Shown piece by piece: positions 1 through 8,254 of a stretch of 26,711 nt of DNA. The notes below the pieces were generated by a model that was not told where the DNA came from, made no database searches, and was given only the letters and a program-made list of their open reading frames with translations. Source of the stretch: Chara braunii (lineage: Eukaryota; Streptophyta; Charophyceae; Charales; Characeae); contig BFEA01000042.1 in assembly GCA_003427395.1 (NCBI GenBank), positions 69,376 through 96,086 on the forward strand, given 5' to 3'. The translations under genes were made by a program, and so were the position numbers. Position 1 is the stretch's first letter, and every line of letters starts with the position of its first letter.

Positions 1-65
<65 letters not shown>

Positions 66-83
66 ACTCTCACACACACACAC

Positions 84-130
<47 letters not shown>
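1..130. repeat. Compound microsatellite (CA)n then (AATC)n
   Basis: An interrupted CA tract fills about positions 1-85, with TACACA and CTCT interruptions, and switches directly into about eleven AATC tetranucleotide units (86-130). A compound array of the same two motifs, in opposite orientation, lies near the other end of the window (25800-26063). Confidence 0.97.
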
Positions 131-132
<2 letters not shown>

Positions 133-440
133 CCATTTTTTTCAAGTTTTTTGTTTATTTATTTTTAAATTTTGCATCTTTATTTTTCTGAAACACCTCA
201 TACCCCTACAAAAAACAGAAATTCATTTCTAAAAAATACAGGTGAACTCAGGGACCATATATCTGATGATAAAAAATGACAAAAAAGAATTTCAGCTTTT
301 CTTTATATATATATATATATATATTAAATTGAATTTAGTTTTTGATTTTTTAAAAATCCTAAACAAAGTCGGATTCCGAAAAACAAATATGGGGTTGTAG
401 GGATTTAAATTCCCTACAACCCCATAGGTTTTGTTCTTTT
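131..440. other. AT-rich gene-free flank
   Basis: Very AT-rich sequence with T-runs and a TA dinucleotide tract at about 304-324. I see no reading frame of interest. The only structured element is the hairpin at 388-426, listed separately. Base composition switches sharply to GC-rich after about position 470. Confidence 0.7.
388..426. repeat. Perfect 16-bp inverted repeat with 7-nt loop
   Basis: The left arm (388-403, TATGGGGTTGTAGGGA) and right arm (411-426) are exact reverse complements around the loop TTTAAAT. It sits at the edge of an AT-rich block. It could be a cruciform or transposon-subterminal hairpin. Helitrons carry 3' hairpins of this size, but the expected CTRR end is not seen right after it on either strand, so no element end is claimed. 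Confidence 0.85.
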
Positions 441-776
441 TTTGACCTATTATTTAATTCAGGAAAAATCCGGTAAAATCGGGTCCGCGCCGTGGACCGC
501 GGAGGTGGCTGTCAATACGTCTGCCCTCCGAGCTCGGCCCCGCGTACGCGTCCGCGGGTGTTTCATAGCCTCTCGCTATCTGACTTCACTACATCAACAG
601 ACTACGAGAGAGAGAGAGAGAAGGAGAGAGCTTGGTGACATTTAGATCAGACTCGACATTGGACTTCAGACATTTTGAAGAGGGATTATTTGGGACTTAT
701 AACGAGACTTGGTGTTGACGACTTTCCCATCTCCCCCTTCCTCTTCTTCGTCTAATCCCCTCCTGTTCGTTTGTTT
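441..776. other. GC-rich, CpG-containing stretch with GA run; no gene recognised
   Basis: Positions about 470-560 are rich in CpG and contain CCGCG/CGCGTACGCG-type sequence, followed by a GA microsatellite (about 605-632) and a pyrimidine-rich run (about 725-770) just before the small ORF at 777. This could be a promoter and leader region for that ORF, but no defined core promoter element was found. Confidence 0.35.
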
Positions 777-965
777 ATGTCTGGACCTGACGCCTCCTTC
801 CTGTGTATAGCGCCAGACCCCATCACACCTTGTGATGAGCATGATGTATGTTTGGTTTTCGTTGAAACATTGAGTGGGCTAGTCCTTAGTATTCTAGCAT
901 TCTGTTTCACTATCTTGTACTACGTGAAACAGGTCAGTCCCGGTCAGGTCAGGACTTGTATCTAA
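777..965 (+). CDS. Small ORF with one predicted membrane segment, possible first exon
   Basis: The ATG at 777 opens 62 codons ending at TAA 963. Residues about 32-50 form a hydrophobic stretch (LSGLVLSILAFCFTILYYV) that would span a membrane; the N-terminus is acidic and Cys/Pro containing. A CAG|GTCAGT sequence at 930-938 looks like a 5' splice donor right after the hydrophobic segment, so the true product could continue in a later exon. A pyrimidine-rich leader precedes the ATG. I recognise no family. It may be spurious. Confidence 0.25.
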   Translation: MSGPDASFLCIAPDPITPCDEHDVCLVFVETLSGLVLSILAFCFTILYYVKQVSPGQVRTCI

Positions 966-1220
966 ATCTTCCATTGCGCTATAAAACACCATTTTGTATG
1001 TATCGGAATGTACATTGCTTCTTGAGAATCCACTTGCACTGCATTGTCCATTCAGTCCTTTTTATCACATTGCGGATTCTCGGTTTATATGTAAATCGCC
1101 CAAATGAGCATGTAACACACTACCTACCTACCACTTCTCCTAATTGTATGTCTGCGTTCTTTTTTTTTTGGCCCTACAGGTGTGTCGCACACTTCCATGC
1201 ATTTCCATTGTCTTCACCTG
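966..1220. other. No gene seen
   Basis: Mixed-composition sequence with short chance reading frames only. A T9 run followed by a CAG at about 1160-1180 resembles a 3' splice acceptor but has no convincing exon behind it. Confidence 0.4.
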
Positions 1221-1304
1221 AATAGAACGCCCGATCATTATATACCTGTATTTGGTATAACTTTCGGTGCAGATGCAGCAACGATAATGACCGGGCGTTG
1301 TATT
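1221..1304 (+). repeat. Hairpin unit 1 upstream of the hammerhead
   Basis: Positions 1221-1241 and 1284-1304 are inverted repeats that pair at 19 of 21 positions. Inside, TATACC (1241-1246) and GGTATA pair around a short loop, giving a branched RNA fold. The 5' arm (AATAGAACGCCCG...ATTATATACCT) is repeated with small changes at 1344-1372, directly in front of the hammerhead core, so this is the first of two tandem, diverged copies. The copy-1 interior keeps TCGGTG but lacks a recognisable CUGAUGA core. Confidence 0.7.
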
Positions 1305-1344
1305 TGGGTGAAGACGGTAGGAACGGAAACTGAACCTAACTTAT

Positions 1345-1471
1345 ATAGAATGCCCGGACGTTATATATACCTCCTGATGAGTCGGTGAAACTCCGACGAA
1401 ACAGTTTGTCACAGCCCCTCGTTTGTTGTCCTCTTCTCCCTCTCTGCCTACGGTTTACCGGGCAGTTCTAT
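1345..1471 (+). ncRNA. Hammerhead ribozyme core in hairpin unit 2
   Basis: The catalytic core reads CUGAUGA (1374-1380), stem II GUCGG (1381-1385), loop UGAAACU, CCGAC (1393-1397) and GAAA (1398-1401). A minimal stem III follows (ACA 1401-1403 with UGU 1407-1409, loop GUU), ending in a canonical GUC cleavage triplet (1408-1410). This arrangement resembles type I hammerheads with very short stem III, which are known from Penelope-like and other retroelements. Stem I next to the core is not complementary, but an outer stem encloses the core: ATAGAA-TGCCCGG (1345-1357) pairs with CCGGGCA (1458-1464) and TTCTAT (1466-1471) with one bulged base. Activity is uncertain because the proximal part of stem I is missing. 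It lies about 120 bp upstream of the Helitron-like coding line. Confidence 0.65.
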
Positions 1472-1476
1472 TTGAC

Positions 1477-1527
1477 GATATATATGACTATGTATATATA
1501 TATGACTATATATATGTATGTATATAT
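1477..1527. repeat. Degenerate TA-rich microsatellite
   Basis: Imperfect TATATATGACTA-type repeats between the hammerhead unit and the first copy of the Rep N-terminal duplication. Confidence 0.8.
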
Positions 1528-1756
1528 CGGTGTTGTTCTCTCATGCAATTGCTCCGCTCGATTATGTGGTTGAAAGCTATGTTGTTGACATGTCACACGA
1601 CCCCGATGATGGTAATGCCATTGACAATGAACATGAAGGTTTGAATGCACCTGCGGACACATGCACATAAACAACCTACATCGAAAAATCGGTGTTGTTC
1701 TTTCATGCAACTGTTCCGCTCGATCATGTGGTTGAAAGCTATGTTGTTGACATGTC
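1526..1756 (+). repeat. In-frame 162-bp direct duplication
   Basis: A 69-bp block at 1526-1594 recurs at 1688-1756 with four differences, all C/T transitions. The spacing is 162 bp, exactly 54 codons, so both copies stay in the reading frame of the Helitron Rep protein and encode PLDxVVESYVVDMS. An in-frame TAA (1668) lies between the two copies. Confidence 0.9.
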
Positions 1757-2419
1757 TAACAAAACGCTTCCTCGTGATCCGGTTTTTGCCATCCGAACAT
1801 CGTCGAAATTTGCGAATTTTTTTTACCCTGCCATAGAAGCAAAGATGTTCGCTCATTTGTTTTCGTAAGGATATGGCCATTTTGGAGAAGCAGACAGACG
1901 TGTGCCTGTTTCACCACAGTTATGTGCAAAACATTATTGTTTGTTAAGCAATAGACGTTTTGCACAAGATGCATATTATGCGATGACGACTTCCGATCGT
2001 CTATCGCTTAATCAGCGGTATGTGATGTCAAATATCACTTGCAGAAGCCGTCCCCATATTCATAGGCCTATAGCTGAGCTAACAACTGCCATGTTGAAAT
2101 CCGGCCTTGAGAACACGCGGCGTGAACGTTGCGGCCATGGAACAACACAGACTGATGCATTTGTTACACAGATGCTTCGTCATGTTGAATGCGCTTCCGC
2201 ATATGTTTGGGGCAGTAACGCTGAACGTCGTGCCCAGAGACAAGAAGCTTTTGCAACTTGTGACCGTTTTGGCCAGCCTAGCCTCTTCATTACACTTACG
2301 CCAAACACAGACACATCTTATGCCCTTGCGTCGTACTTTGGTTTACTTAGTATCGAAGAGTTTTGTGACGTGTTCATAGACAATCCTATAGTGCAGCTTG
2401 ACTCCGGGCAATTTTTCTG
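1527..2419 (+). pseudogene. Helitron Rep protein, N-terminal half (Helitron_like_N), broken
   Basis: This is the beginning of the replication initiator of a Helitron rolling-circle transposon. The frame (codons starting at positions divisible by 3) encodes VFAIRTSSKFANFFYPAIEA, then FAHLFS-stop-GYGHFGEA, which corresponds to the LFPYGxGG region of the family. LLSNRRFAQDAYYAMTTSDR (about 1938-1997) and GQPSLFITLTPN (about 2268-2303) follow, both typical of the Helitron helicase-like N domain before the HUH motif. TAA stops interrupt at 1668 and 1866. The true start is not evident; the frame can be followed back to at least the duplication at 1526. At about 2411-2419 a T5 run marks a one-base frame change into the next segment. 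No intact start-to-end reading frame exists, so a decayed copy or indel-containing assembly is likely. Confidence 0.8.
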
Positions 2420-4048
2420 TTGGACAAGCTCAAGCAATTGTCTATGATGGACAATGTTGCTTCGACACGTCTCTTTGATCGTATGGTTTCCACGTTCATC
2501 GAAGACGTGCTTGGCTTTGATATTGACACACGAAAGAGCATAAATGAAGGTGGTCTATTTGGATGGATAAAAGCATACTTTGGGATGGTTGAAATGCAGG
2601 GTCGGGGCACATTGCATATTCATTGTCTAGTTTGGCTTGAAAAGGTGTCGCTCACTACATTCGATTTTGATACTACACAGGATTTTGATCCACACTTCAA
2701 CGATTTTGTTACGCAGTACGTCGATAGCATTCTCTCAACATCTGCATCCTCTAATGTGTCCACTTTACCTTGTTCAGAATGTTTTGCACCGCCGCCTGCG
2801 TATGCTTCACATCTTATTCCTTCCTCAGCTCATTGCGCTCCGCGGCCCAAAAATCGACCTCATGCAGTTGAGTCTCCCACTGCTACATATGTTGATCACG
2901 GTGCACTCTTCATCTCGCACCACTTTCTGCGCCAAAAGTTAATTGCAACTTATCAATCTCTCGGTCACGAGCATCTTGCCGATCAAGATAAACCTCGTGC
3001 TCCATACACATATTTAGCAGATGATCGCTTCCGCACTCATCCTGCGAGTGAAAGATTGTTAGCATTGCCACCACGCCTTGCTTCATTGCGCTCTACATTG
3101 CCTGCGCTTGTCTACCTTGTACAAACACATCACTGGACACGTACCAGCTCATGCTTCAAAAAATTGCGTGTCACTGATAGTGATCAGACATGTCGTTACC
3201 AATTTCCACGCACACATTACAAACACACTACGTTACGAAAGACTGACGTAGAACTCAAGCGTGAGTTGGGCGATGAATATGTGAATGGTTATAATGATAT
3301 TATTCTCTCCACGTTCAAGTGCAATCATGACATTGAACCACTATTTGGAGGCGTTGAGGCAGCAGAACGCATTTGGTACTCTTGCAAATATACAAGTAAA
3401 GATCAACACAAAATTGATTGCACCATTGCGTTGCGTTTGGCTGCATTTGATGCACGTCAGCAACGAGAACGACTGATTGAAGAATATGCATCTCTTCCTG
3501 ATGAGACCAAAACGAGGCGTTGTCTTTCCTCACAACTTTTCGCTACCACTAACAAACAAGAAACCGCTGGACCGCTGTGTGCTCTCTATTTGCTGCGACA
3601 ATTGTGTCACACGTACAAAGTCCTCCTGCTTTACCAGATGTTAAACCAGCTGCAGAATGATGAGAATACCTTATGCTCGCTTAAGCATGTTGACAGTGCA
3701 TACATTGTGACACATCCATTAGATGATTACATTTTTCGGCCAGAGACGCTCTCACATGTTTGCCTTTATGAGTTTGCAATGCATTTCTACCGTTCAGACA
3801 AACCTCTATCATCTATGCAGGATTGCTCATTCCTTCACGGACATCCACTCCGTATGCAAAAATCTCTTGCACGCTATAAGCATGAATGCATAATATCTGT
3901 CATTTCATACTCGATACGCATCCCATATCTTGCGCCTGACGTAAATGATGAAGTAAAAACGCGGCATGCGCAGCTTGCTTTGCGTTTGTTTAAGCCGTTT
4001 CGTACAGTTGCTGACTTGCTAGCTTCGAGTGCAACTTGGCATGATTGA
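2402..4048 (+). pseudogene. Helitron Rep protein, HUH/Y2 nuclease core
   Basis: A long open segment of about 540 codons holds the DNA nicking-and-joining centre. The HUH motif is LHIH in the context QGRGTLHIHCLVWL (His codons at 2615 and 2621), and the two-tyrosine motif is YSCKY with Tyr codons at 3377 and 3389. Both match the Helitron Rep signature (metal-binding histidines; the two tyrosines that attack and carry DNA ends). The catalytic residues are all present. The segment starts after a frame change at 2411-2419 and ends at TGA 4046; coding continues in another frame immediately after. Its C-terminal part (NKQETAGPLCALYLLRQLCH, about 3550-3610) resembles the region that precedes the helicase in other Helitrons. 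There is no in-frame stop across the segment, in contrast with the helicase part. Confidence 0.85.
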
Positions 4049-4690
4049 CCTTCTATGACAACATGCCAGATTTTGTTTGCGATATCTATCTACAGATGCA
4101 GGACTATCATATTGCGCATGAGCGGGCTGCGCAGATGCGAAGCATGAGACCTGCTCATAGAAAGACGCAAACAGTAATGATGAAACATTTGAAAGCTCTT
4201 CTGATGTTTCACAATATGATACATCTGTCGTTTTTCCTACTTCAGACTATGCACAATTGGATCATGCTGATGTTGATCATCCTAATGACCATGGACCTGA
4301 TGCCCCGATGATTCCTCCCACATTTTTTAAGATGATGATGTTCCCTTGCTCTACACTGGTCTTCTAGATGCGTCAGCTTCGCTGACACTTGATGTTTACA
4401 GCAAGCTTGCCCAAACTGACCGGTCGTCGATAAACGTTTTTTCAAAACGTAAAATCGAAGACGTTTTAGAAGCTTTGGCGTGGACAAAAAATTCACCGAT
4501 GCCTAAAGTAGATACAGTTTCCTATTTATCATATTGGACAAAACTACCTCGTCCAACCAAAGTTCAACTGATCATAGATGCATTGGATTTCGAAAAGCGT
4601 AACACACAAGCATCATCTGATGCACAAAAATCATCCTTCGCAAAATCGTCGTTTCCTTTTGTCTATGAAAATCAGAGGAGTTTTCGTTGA
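4045..4690 (+). pseudogene. Rep-helicase linker, split over three frames
   Basis: Coding sense continues from the Rep core through three successive frames. 4045-4160 contains FYDNMPDFVCDIYLQMQDYH, a likely Rep C-terminal region. 4161-4325 is an acidic, Asp/Ser-rich stretch (DANSNDETFESSSDVSQYD). 4329-4690 contains LLYTGLLDASASLTLDVYSK and a Lys-rich stretch. The breaks fall near 4160, at T6 (4323-4328) and at T4 (4681-4684). Each equals loss of one base. The assignment rests on continuity with the flanking domains rather than on strong motifs. Confidence 0.6.
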
Positions 4691-6246
4691 ATGAGGAACA
4701 ACATCTTGCATTTGTGCTGCATCCAAAAGCCGTGCTTAACACTTGACTTTCTAGAACCACTGTTGATATGTCAAACGCACTTATTCCTGTTACAAAAATG
4801 ACCGAGCTTGTCCGTCATCAGCAGCTGGTCATGTATCTCACGGGGGAAGGAGGGACCGGGAAATCACATGTGATTGCTGCTGTTGAAGCGTTTGCTGCCA
4901 GATGGGGTCATAATAAAAGCGTGGTGAAAACAACAACGACTGGTAAAGCAGCGGTGGCTATCTCTGGTGTCACTTTCTATAGTTGGATGAGAATGCACAA
5001 CTTAAAACCTGAACATCGCTTTGAACGACGCAGGGCACAACTTTAAGGTATCCTGGGCTTCACGCACGAGTTATGCATGCTTGTGATTGATGAATTTAGC
5101 ATGATGAACAAACACATGTAAGCACGCTCGCACCACGCACTATCTGATGTGCGAAAACTTGAGTTGCCATTCGGTGGCATACACATGGTGCCCACAGGCG
5201 ATTTCTTCCAGCTACCCCCAGTTGGTGGCACGCCTGTTTACCACGAACCTGCACCTGATTTGGCACACACATTATCAGACCACGAAGTTTTTCATCCATG
5301 GCGTTTATTTAAAACCATTGTCATTTTGACAAACAGTGTTCGTTTTAAAGCCGACCCAGAGTGGGGCATTCATTGCAAAAATGCAAGAATGGGTATGTGG
5401 AGTCCTGAATTTATTAACATCATCAACAGCAGGCTTGTTGACAACATTCAAATGACCCATTTAAGTTTTCTTGTTTAAAACGACATTCCCCATTTTCCTG
5501 CTTTTGTCAGTTCAGACAATAACACTCGCGTTCGCCTTGCCCATGCATACAATTGTGCGCTTTGCACGCAACTTTCTCCTGATCATCATCTTGTGCGGAT
5601 AATTGCTGATTTTGGAAAAGCTCTTCAAAACAAACCTCCTGGAGACGTAAGATATATTATGTCGCTGCCAGATAACAAGCTTGGCGGTTTTGCGCCATTC
5701 CTTGACCTTGTTCCAGGCATGCCACTTCTTTTCACGCAAAACGTTGAGCGTGAATGTGGTGTAGCTAATGACACTTTTGGATTCTTGCACTGGCTGCAAT
5801 TCCCACCTGGCACCACATTTTCTTTGCTTCATGACAGTACTGCCGAGATATATGTGTTCCTTCCAAAGTTCCCGCCTGAGGTTGCATTTGTTCGTATGCC
5901 GCGACGATCTTCCTTTGAACAATTTTCATGCCCGCCTCAATCTTACCTTCCGTCCGACATTTATCCTATTTTCAGAAAAAGACCACAGAAAGCAGAAAGG
6001 GTCATTCTCCCAAATACCCTGCAAATGTCAGAAAGGAAATGCAGTCTTCGACCTTTGCAATTTCCATTTGTGTCTGCTATTACTTCGACAGTTTATAAAA
6101 TTCAAGCTGAGAAGTTGTCGACTATCGTAGTTGCAGCCTGGAATTCCGTGTCGTCGAAACATAAGTGTGTCCATAATGTTCCACAACAAGGTTACATTAT
6201 GGTTTCACGAGTTGTTCATCGGTCAGCGCTTGTCGTGTTAGAATAG
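4681..6246 (+). pseudogene. Helitron PIF1-type DNA helicase domain, broken by stops
   Basis: This is an SF1B helicase that unwinds DNA during rolling-circle transposition. Motifs appear in order in one frame: the Q-like motif LNEEQHLAF (from 4687), Walker A GEGGTGKS (4843-4866), Walker B VIDEFSM with the DE pair at 5089-5094, GDFFQLPPV (5197-5223), LTNSVRF, the motif V-like ITSTVYKIQAEKLS, and motif VI YIMVSRVVHR (SRV 6205-6213, arginine finger codon 6208). All key catalytic residues are kept. In-frame stops at TGA 4744, TAA 5044, TAA 5119, TAA 5476 and TAG 6244 break the frame, and each can be produced by one C-to-T change from CGA, CAA or CAG. The same frame runs on into the protease domain. 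Confidence 0.88.
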
Positions 6247-7374
6247 TTCACACAAGAACATGCTGACTTCTTTCAACCAAACGACCTTGTCGTGCTTGAA
6301 AACTCTCGGCTTGAGAAACTTGCACATGCCTCACTCCTGGTGGAAAATTCTGTCAAATCCTCCATGCCACAACTGTCATGCCACATAACAGAAGTCTCCT
6401 CCAATGCTCCACGGTTGCTAAACATTCAAAAGTCCACACAATCACTCCCATCCACTGTCAAAAATCCTGCGCATCCCTTTCCGTCTCCTGCCATCCCATC
6501 AAAGCACCACATTCTAAATGCTTCCTTTAAAGCTCCACGACCCCAGCCCTTGCTATCCACCATCCAAAATCTTGCCCTTTCATCATCTCATGTGCATGAA
6601 AACTCCTTGCCTACTTCAACTATGACTTGTCTACCCCTTCATACCCACATCCCGCTCCTTCCATGGACACCCTCAACACTACCTGCTCAACTATCATCAC
6701 AATGTCTATACCATAGCCTTCATGGTCAAGCATGGCTCAACGATGTTCCTATGTGCGACTATATGGATCTCATCATGGATACTTTCTCATCGGTCTTAAC
6801 TGCTAACACTTTCGTATACACCCACGGAATTGCAAAACGTGATATGTCATTCGCAGACGCCAACATTGACAGCCGTCGAGGCCATCCGTCCATCGAAACG
6901 TTTCAACACTTCTTTCTGCCTGTTCATCTCCACAACAACCATTGGGCGCTCGGGTACATAGACATGGCAAACCGGACCCTCTTCTTTTATGATAGTCTGC
7001 ATGGTGTGAATTCGATATTTTTCCAAAATATGGTGCGTTGGCTTCGACACCGCTCTGACTATCTTCAAATATTTCATAATATCCCACAAATTCACATCCA
7101 TGCCTTACAGCAACAGAATGAATATGAATGCGGCATGTTCCTGCTTGTTATGGTTCGCCATCTTCTTCTGCCTTCACCGCTCTATCATGTCAATGATTTT
7201 ACACAGGCTGATATGCCTTTCTATCGCAGTTTCATACATGATGAGCTCATAACCAAAGTGCCCAAAGCATTGTTTTCCCATCCGCACTTGGTTTTCCCCT
7301 ATTTGCCGCCGCTCCAATATGTTTACCTTTCCGTGGCCTCCTTCGCATTTCATTTCTGTTTTTTACCTTTATGA
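6247..7374 (+). CDS. Ulp1/SENP-like (C48) cysteine protease domain fused to the Helitron helicase
   Basis: An open segment in the helicase frame, with the first Met codon at 6292 and TGA at 7372. Numbering from that Met: WLND at 148-151 matches the substrate-cleft signature of Ulp1, His217-Trp218 lies in NNHWALGYID, Asp234 in FFYDSL, Gln274 in the QQQ run and Cys280 in YECGMFLL. The spacings (H to D 17, H to C 63, Q to C 6) fit the SUMO-protease fold, so the catalytic centre is intact. Residues about 20-145 are Pro/Ser/His-rich and probably a linker. The family cuts SUMO or similar isopeptide bonds; in a transposon it might process the polyprotein or remove host modifiers, which is inference. 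The segment has no internal stop even though the helicase before it has five. Confidence 0.85.
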   Translation, partial: FTQEHADFFQPNDLVVLENSRLEKLAHASLLVENSVKSSMPQLSCHITEVSSNAPRLLNIQKSTQSLPSTVKNPAHPFPSPAIPSKHHILNASFKAPRPQPLLSTIQNLALSSSHVHENSLPTSTMTCLPLHTHIPLLPWTPSTLPAQLSSQCLYHSLHGQAWLNDVPMCDYMDLIMDTFSSVLTANTFVYTHGIAKRDMSFADANIDSRRGHPSIETFQHFFLPVHLHNNHWALGYIDMANRTLFFYDSLHGVNSIFFQNMVRWLRHRSDYLQIFHNIPQIHIHALQQQNEYECGMFLLVMVRHLLLPSPLYHVNDFTQADMPFYRSFIHDELITKVPKALFSHPHLVFPYLPPLQYVYLSVASFAFHFCFLPL

Positions 7375-7576
7375 CGGTTCTGTATATTGTGTTCTTCGTG
7401 CTTAATGTCTCCTCGCATGTTGGTACAATTCATTTTCTTGCACCAATTTTATTCAAACCATTCCGCGATGCAATCAAAACAATTCAACAATACAATCAAA
7501 ACAATTCTGCGACGTTTCATTTGTTATGCAAATTTTTATGCTTATATTCAACTATTTGCTTATTTTTCCTCAGATC
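7375..7576. other. Spacer with likely 3' splice acceptor
   Basis: AT-rich sequence between the protease stop and the next ORF. It contains a repeated CAATCAAAACAATTC motif (about 7471-7507) and ends in a pyrimidine tract plus CAG (TTTTTCCTCAG, 7563-7573) four bases before the ATG at 7577. This resembles an intron end, so the downstream ORF may be a spliced exon. Confidence 0.4.
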
Positions 7577-8254
7577 ATGGTAACTTCAACTAACAACGGC
7601 CCACCGAAGGATTTGCCAAACCCGTTGCCACCTCTCAAACGTAACAGGCCATCGCTTGGCGAGTATGTGGATATGTCCAAAGAGACAAGATTGTCCAAGA
7701 AGCGCAGGGGTCGTCAAATTGTCCATAACACGACATTGGAAATGGATGCGTTCATCAGGGCGCCAAAGCCAGATGGGCCGATCGAAGTCGTGGAAAGAGG
7801 GCTGCTTGAGCATTCGATGTGGAGATAGGCCCAGGACAAACATGTGATCGACATGACACTAACAGATATGGGCCAAGAAGCTGCAGCCGAAGATGCACAT
7901 TGGACATTAACAAACACTTACGGAGACACACAAACCGACCTTTTGGTGCTGCTCCGAAGGGGCACGGTCTATGACTTCAAAGAGACGTTCGCAGTCCCGC
8001 CTATTGGCTCAATTGTTACATTTACTTACACGACTGGTCACAAATACTGAAGCAGGCGCAACATTCCTTAATTTAACACAAATGTCAGATTCATGGAGCT
8101 TCAACCAATCGAGAACCCGCCCGCACAAGCTACTCCAGTGCTCGATGTGTCGCCTGTGGAAATCAATGCCCCCTTGGCTCTCGCAGATGACGCTGCTGTC
8201 AACGCTCCTGCTAACAATCGTCCTATCGATGATGCACCGTCTGCACCGCTTTAG
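7577..8254 (+). pseudogene. Possible accessory ORF of the Helitron, unrecognised, broken
   Basis: The frame from ATG 7577 encodes a basic N-terminus with a nuclear-localisation-like SKKRRGRQ (about 7694-7717), then meets TAG at 7826. It continues in the same frame with DMGQEAAAEDAHWTLTNTYG and GTVYDFKETF, followed by PPIGSIVTFTY (about 7997-8030), and reaches TGA 8048. From ATG 8093 the same frame encodes a Pro/Ala/Asp-rich tail ending at TAG 8252. The PPIGSIVTFTY stretch faintly recalls the OB-fold end of small ATP-dependent DNA ligases; RPA-like OB proteins also accompany some Helitrons. Neither assignment is secure. Its position just after the transposon polyprotein suggests the same element. 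Confidence 0.4.

Noticed and set aside
442-645. 67-codon ORF over the CpG-rich segment
   Set aside because: Arg-rich translation of GC-rich and GA-repeat DNA; no conserved pattern.
1871-1888. ATATGGCCATTTTGGAGAAG resembles the dinoflagellate spliced-leader core
   Set aside because: It lies within the Rep coding line (GYGHFGEA), lacks the spliced-leader ends (CCGTAG... and GCTCAAG), and is explained by codons.
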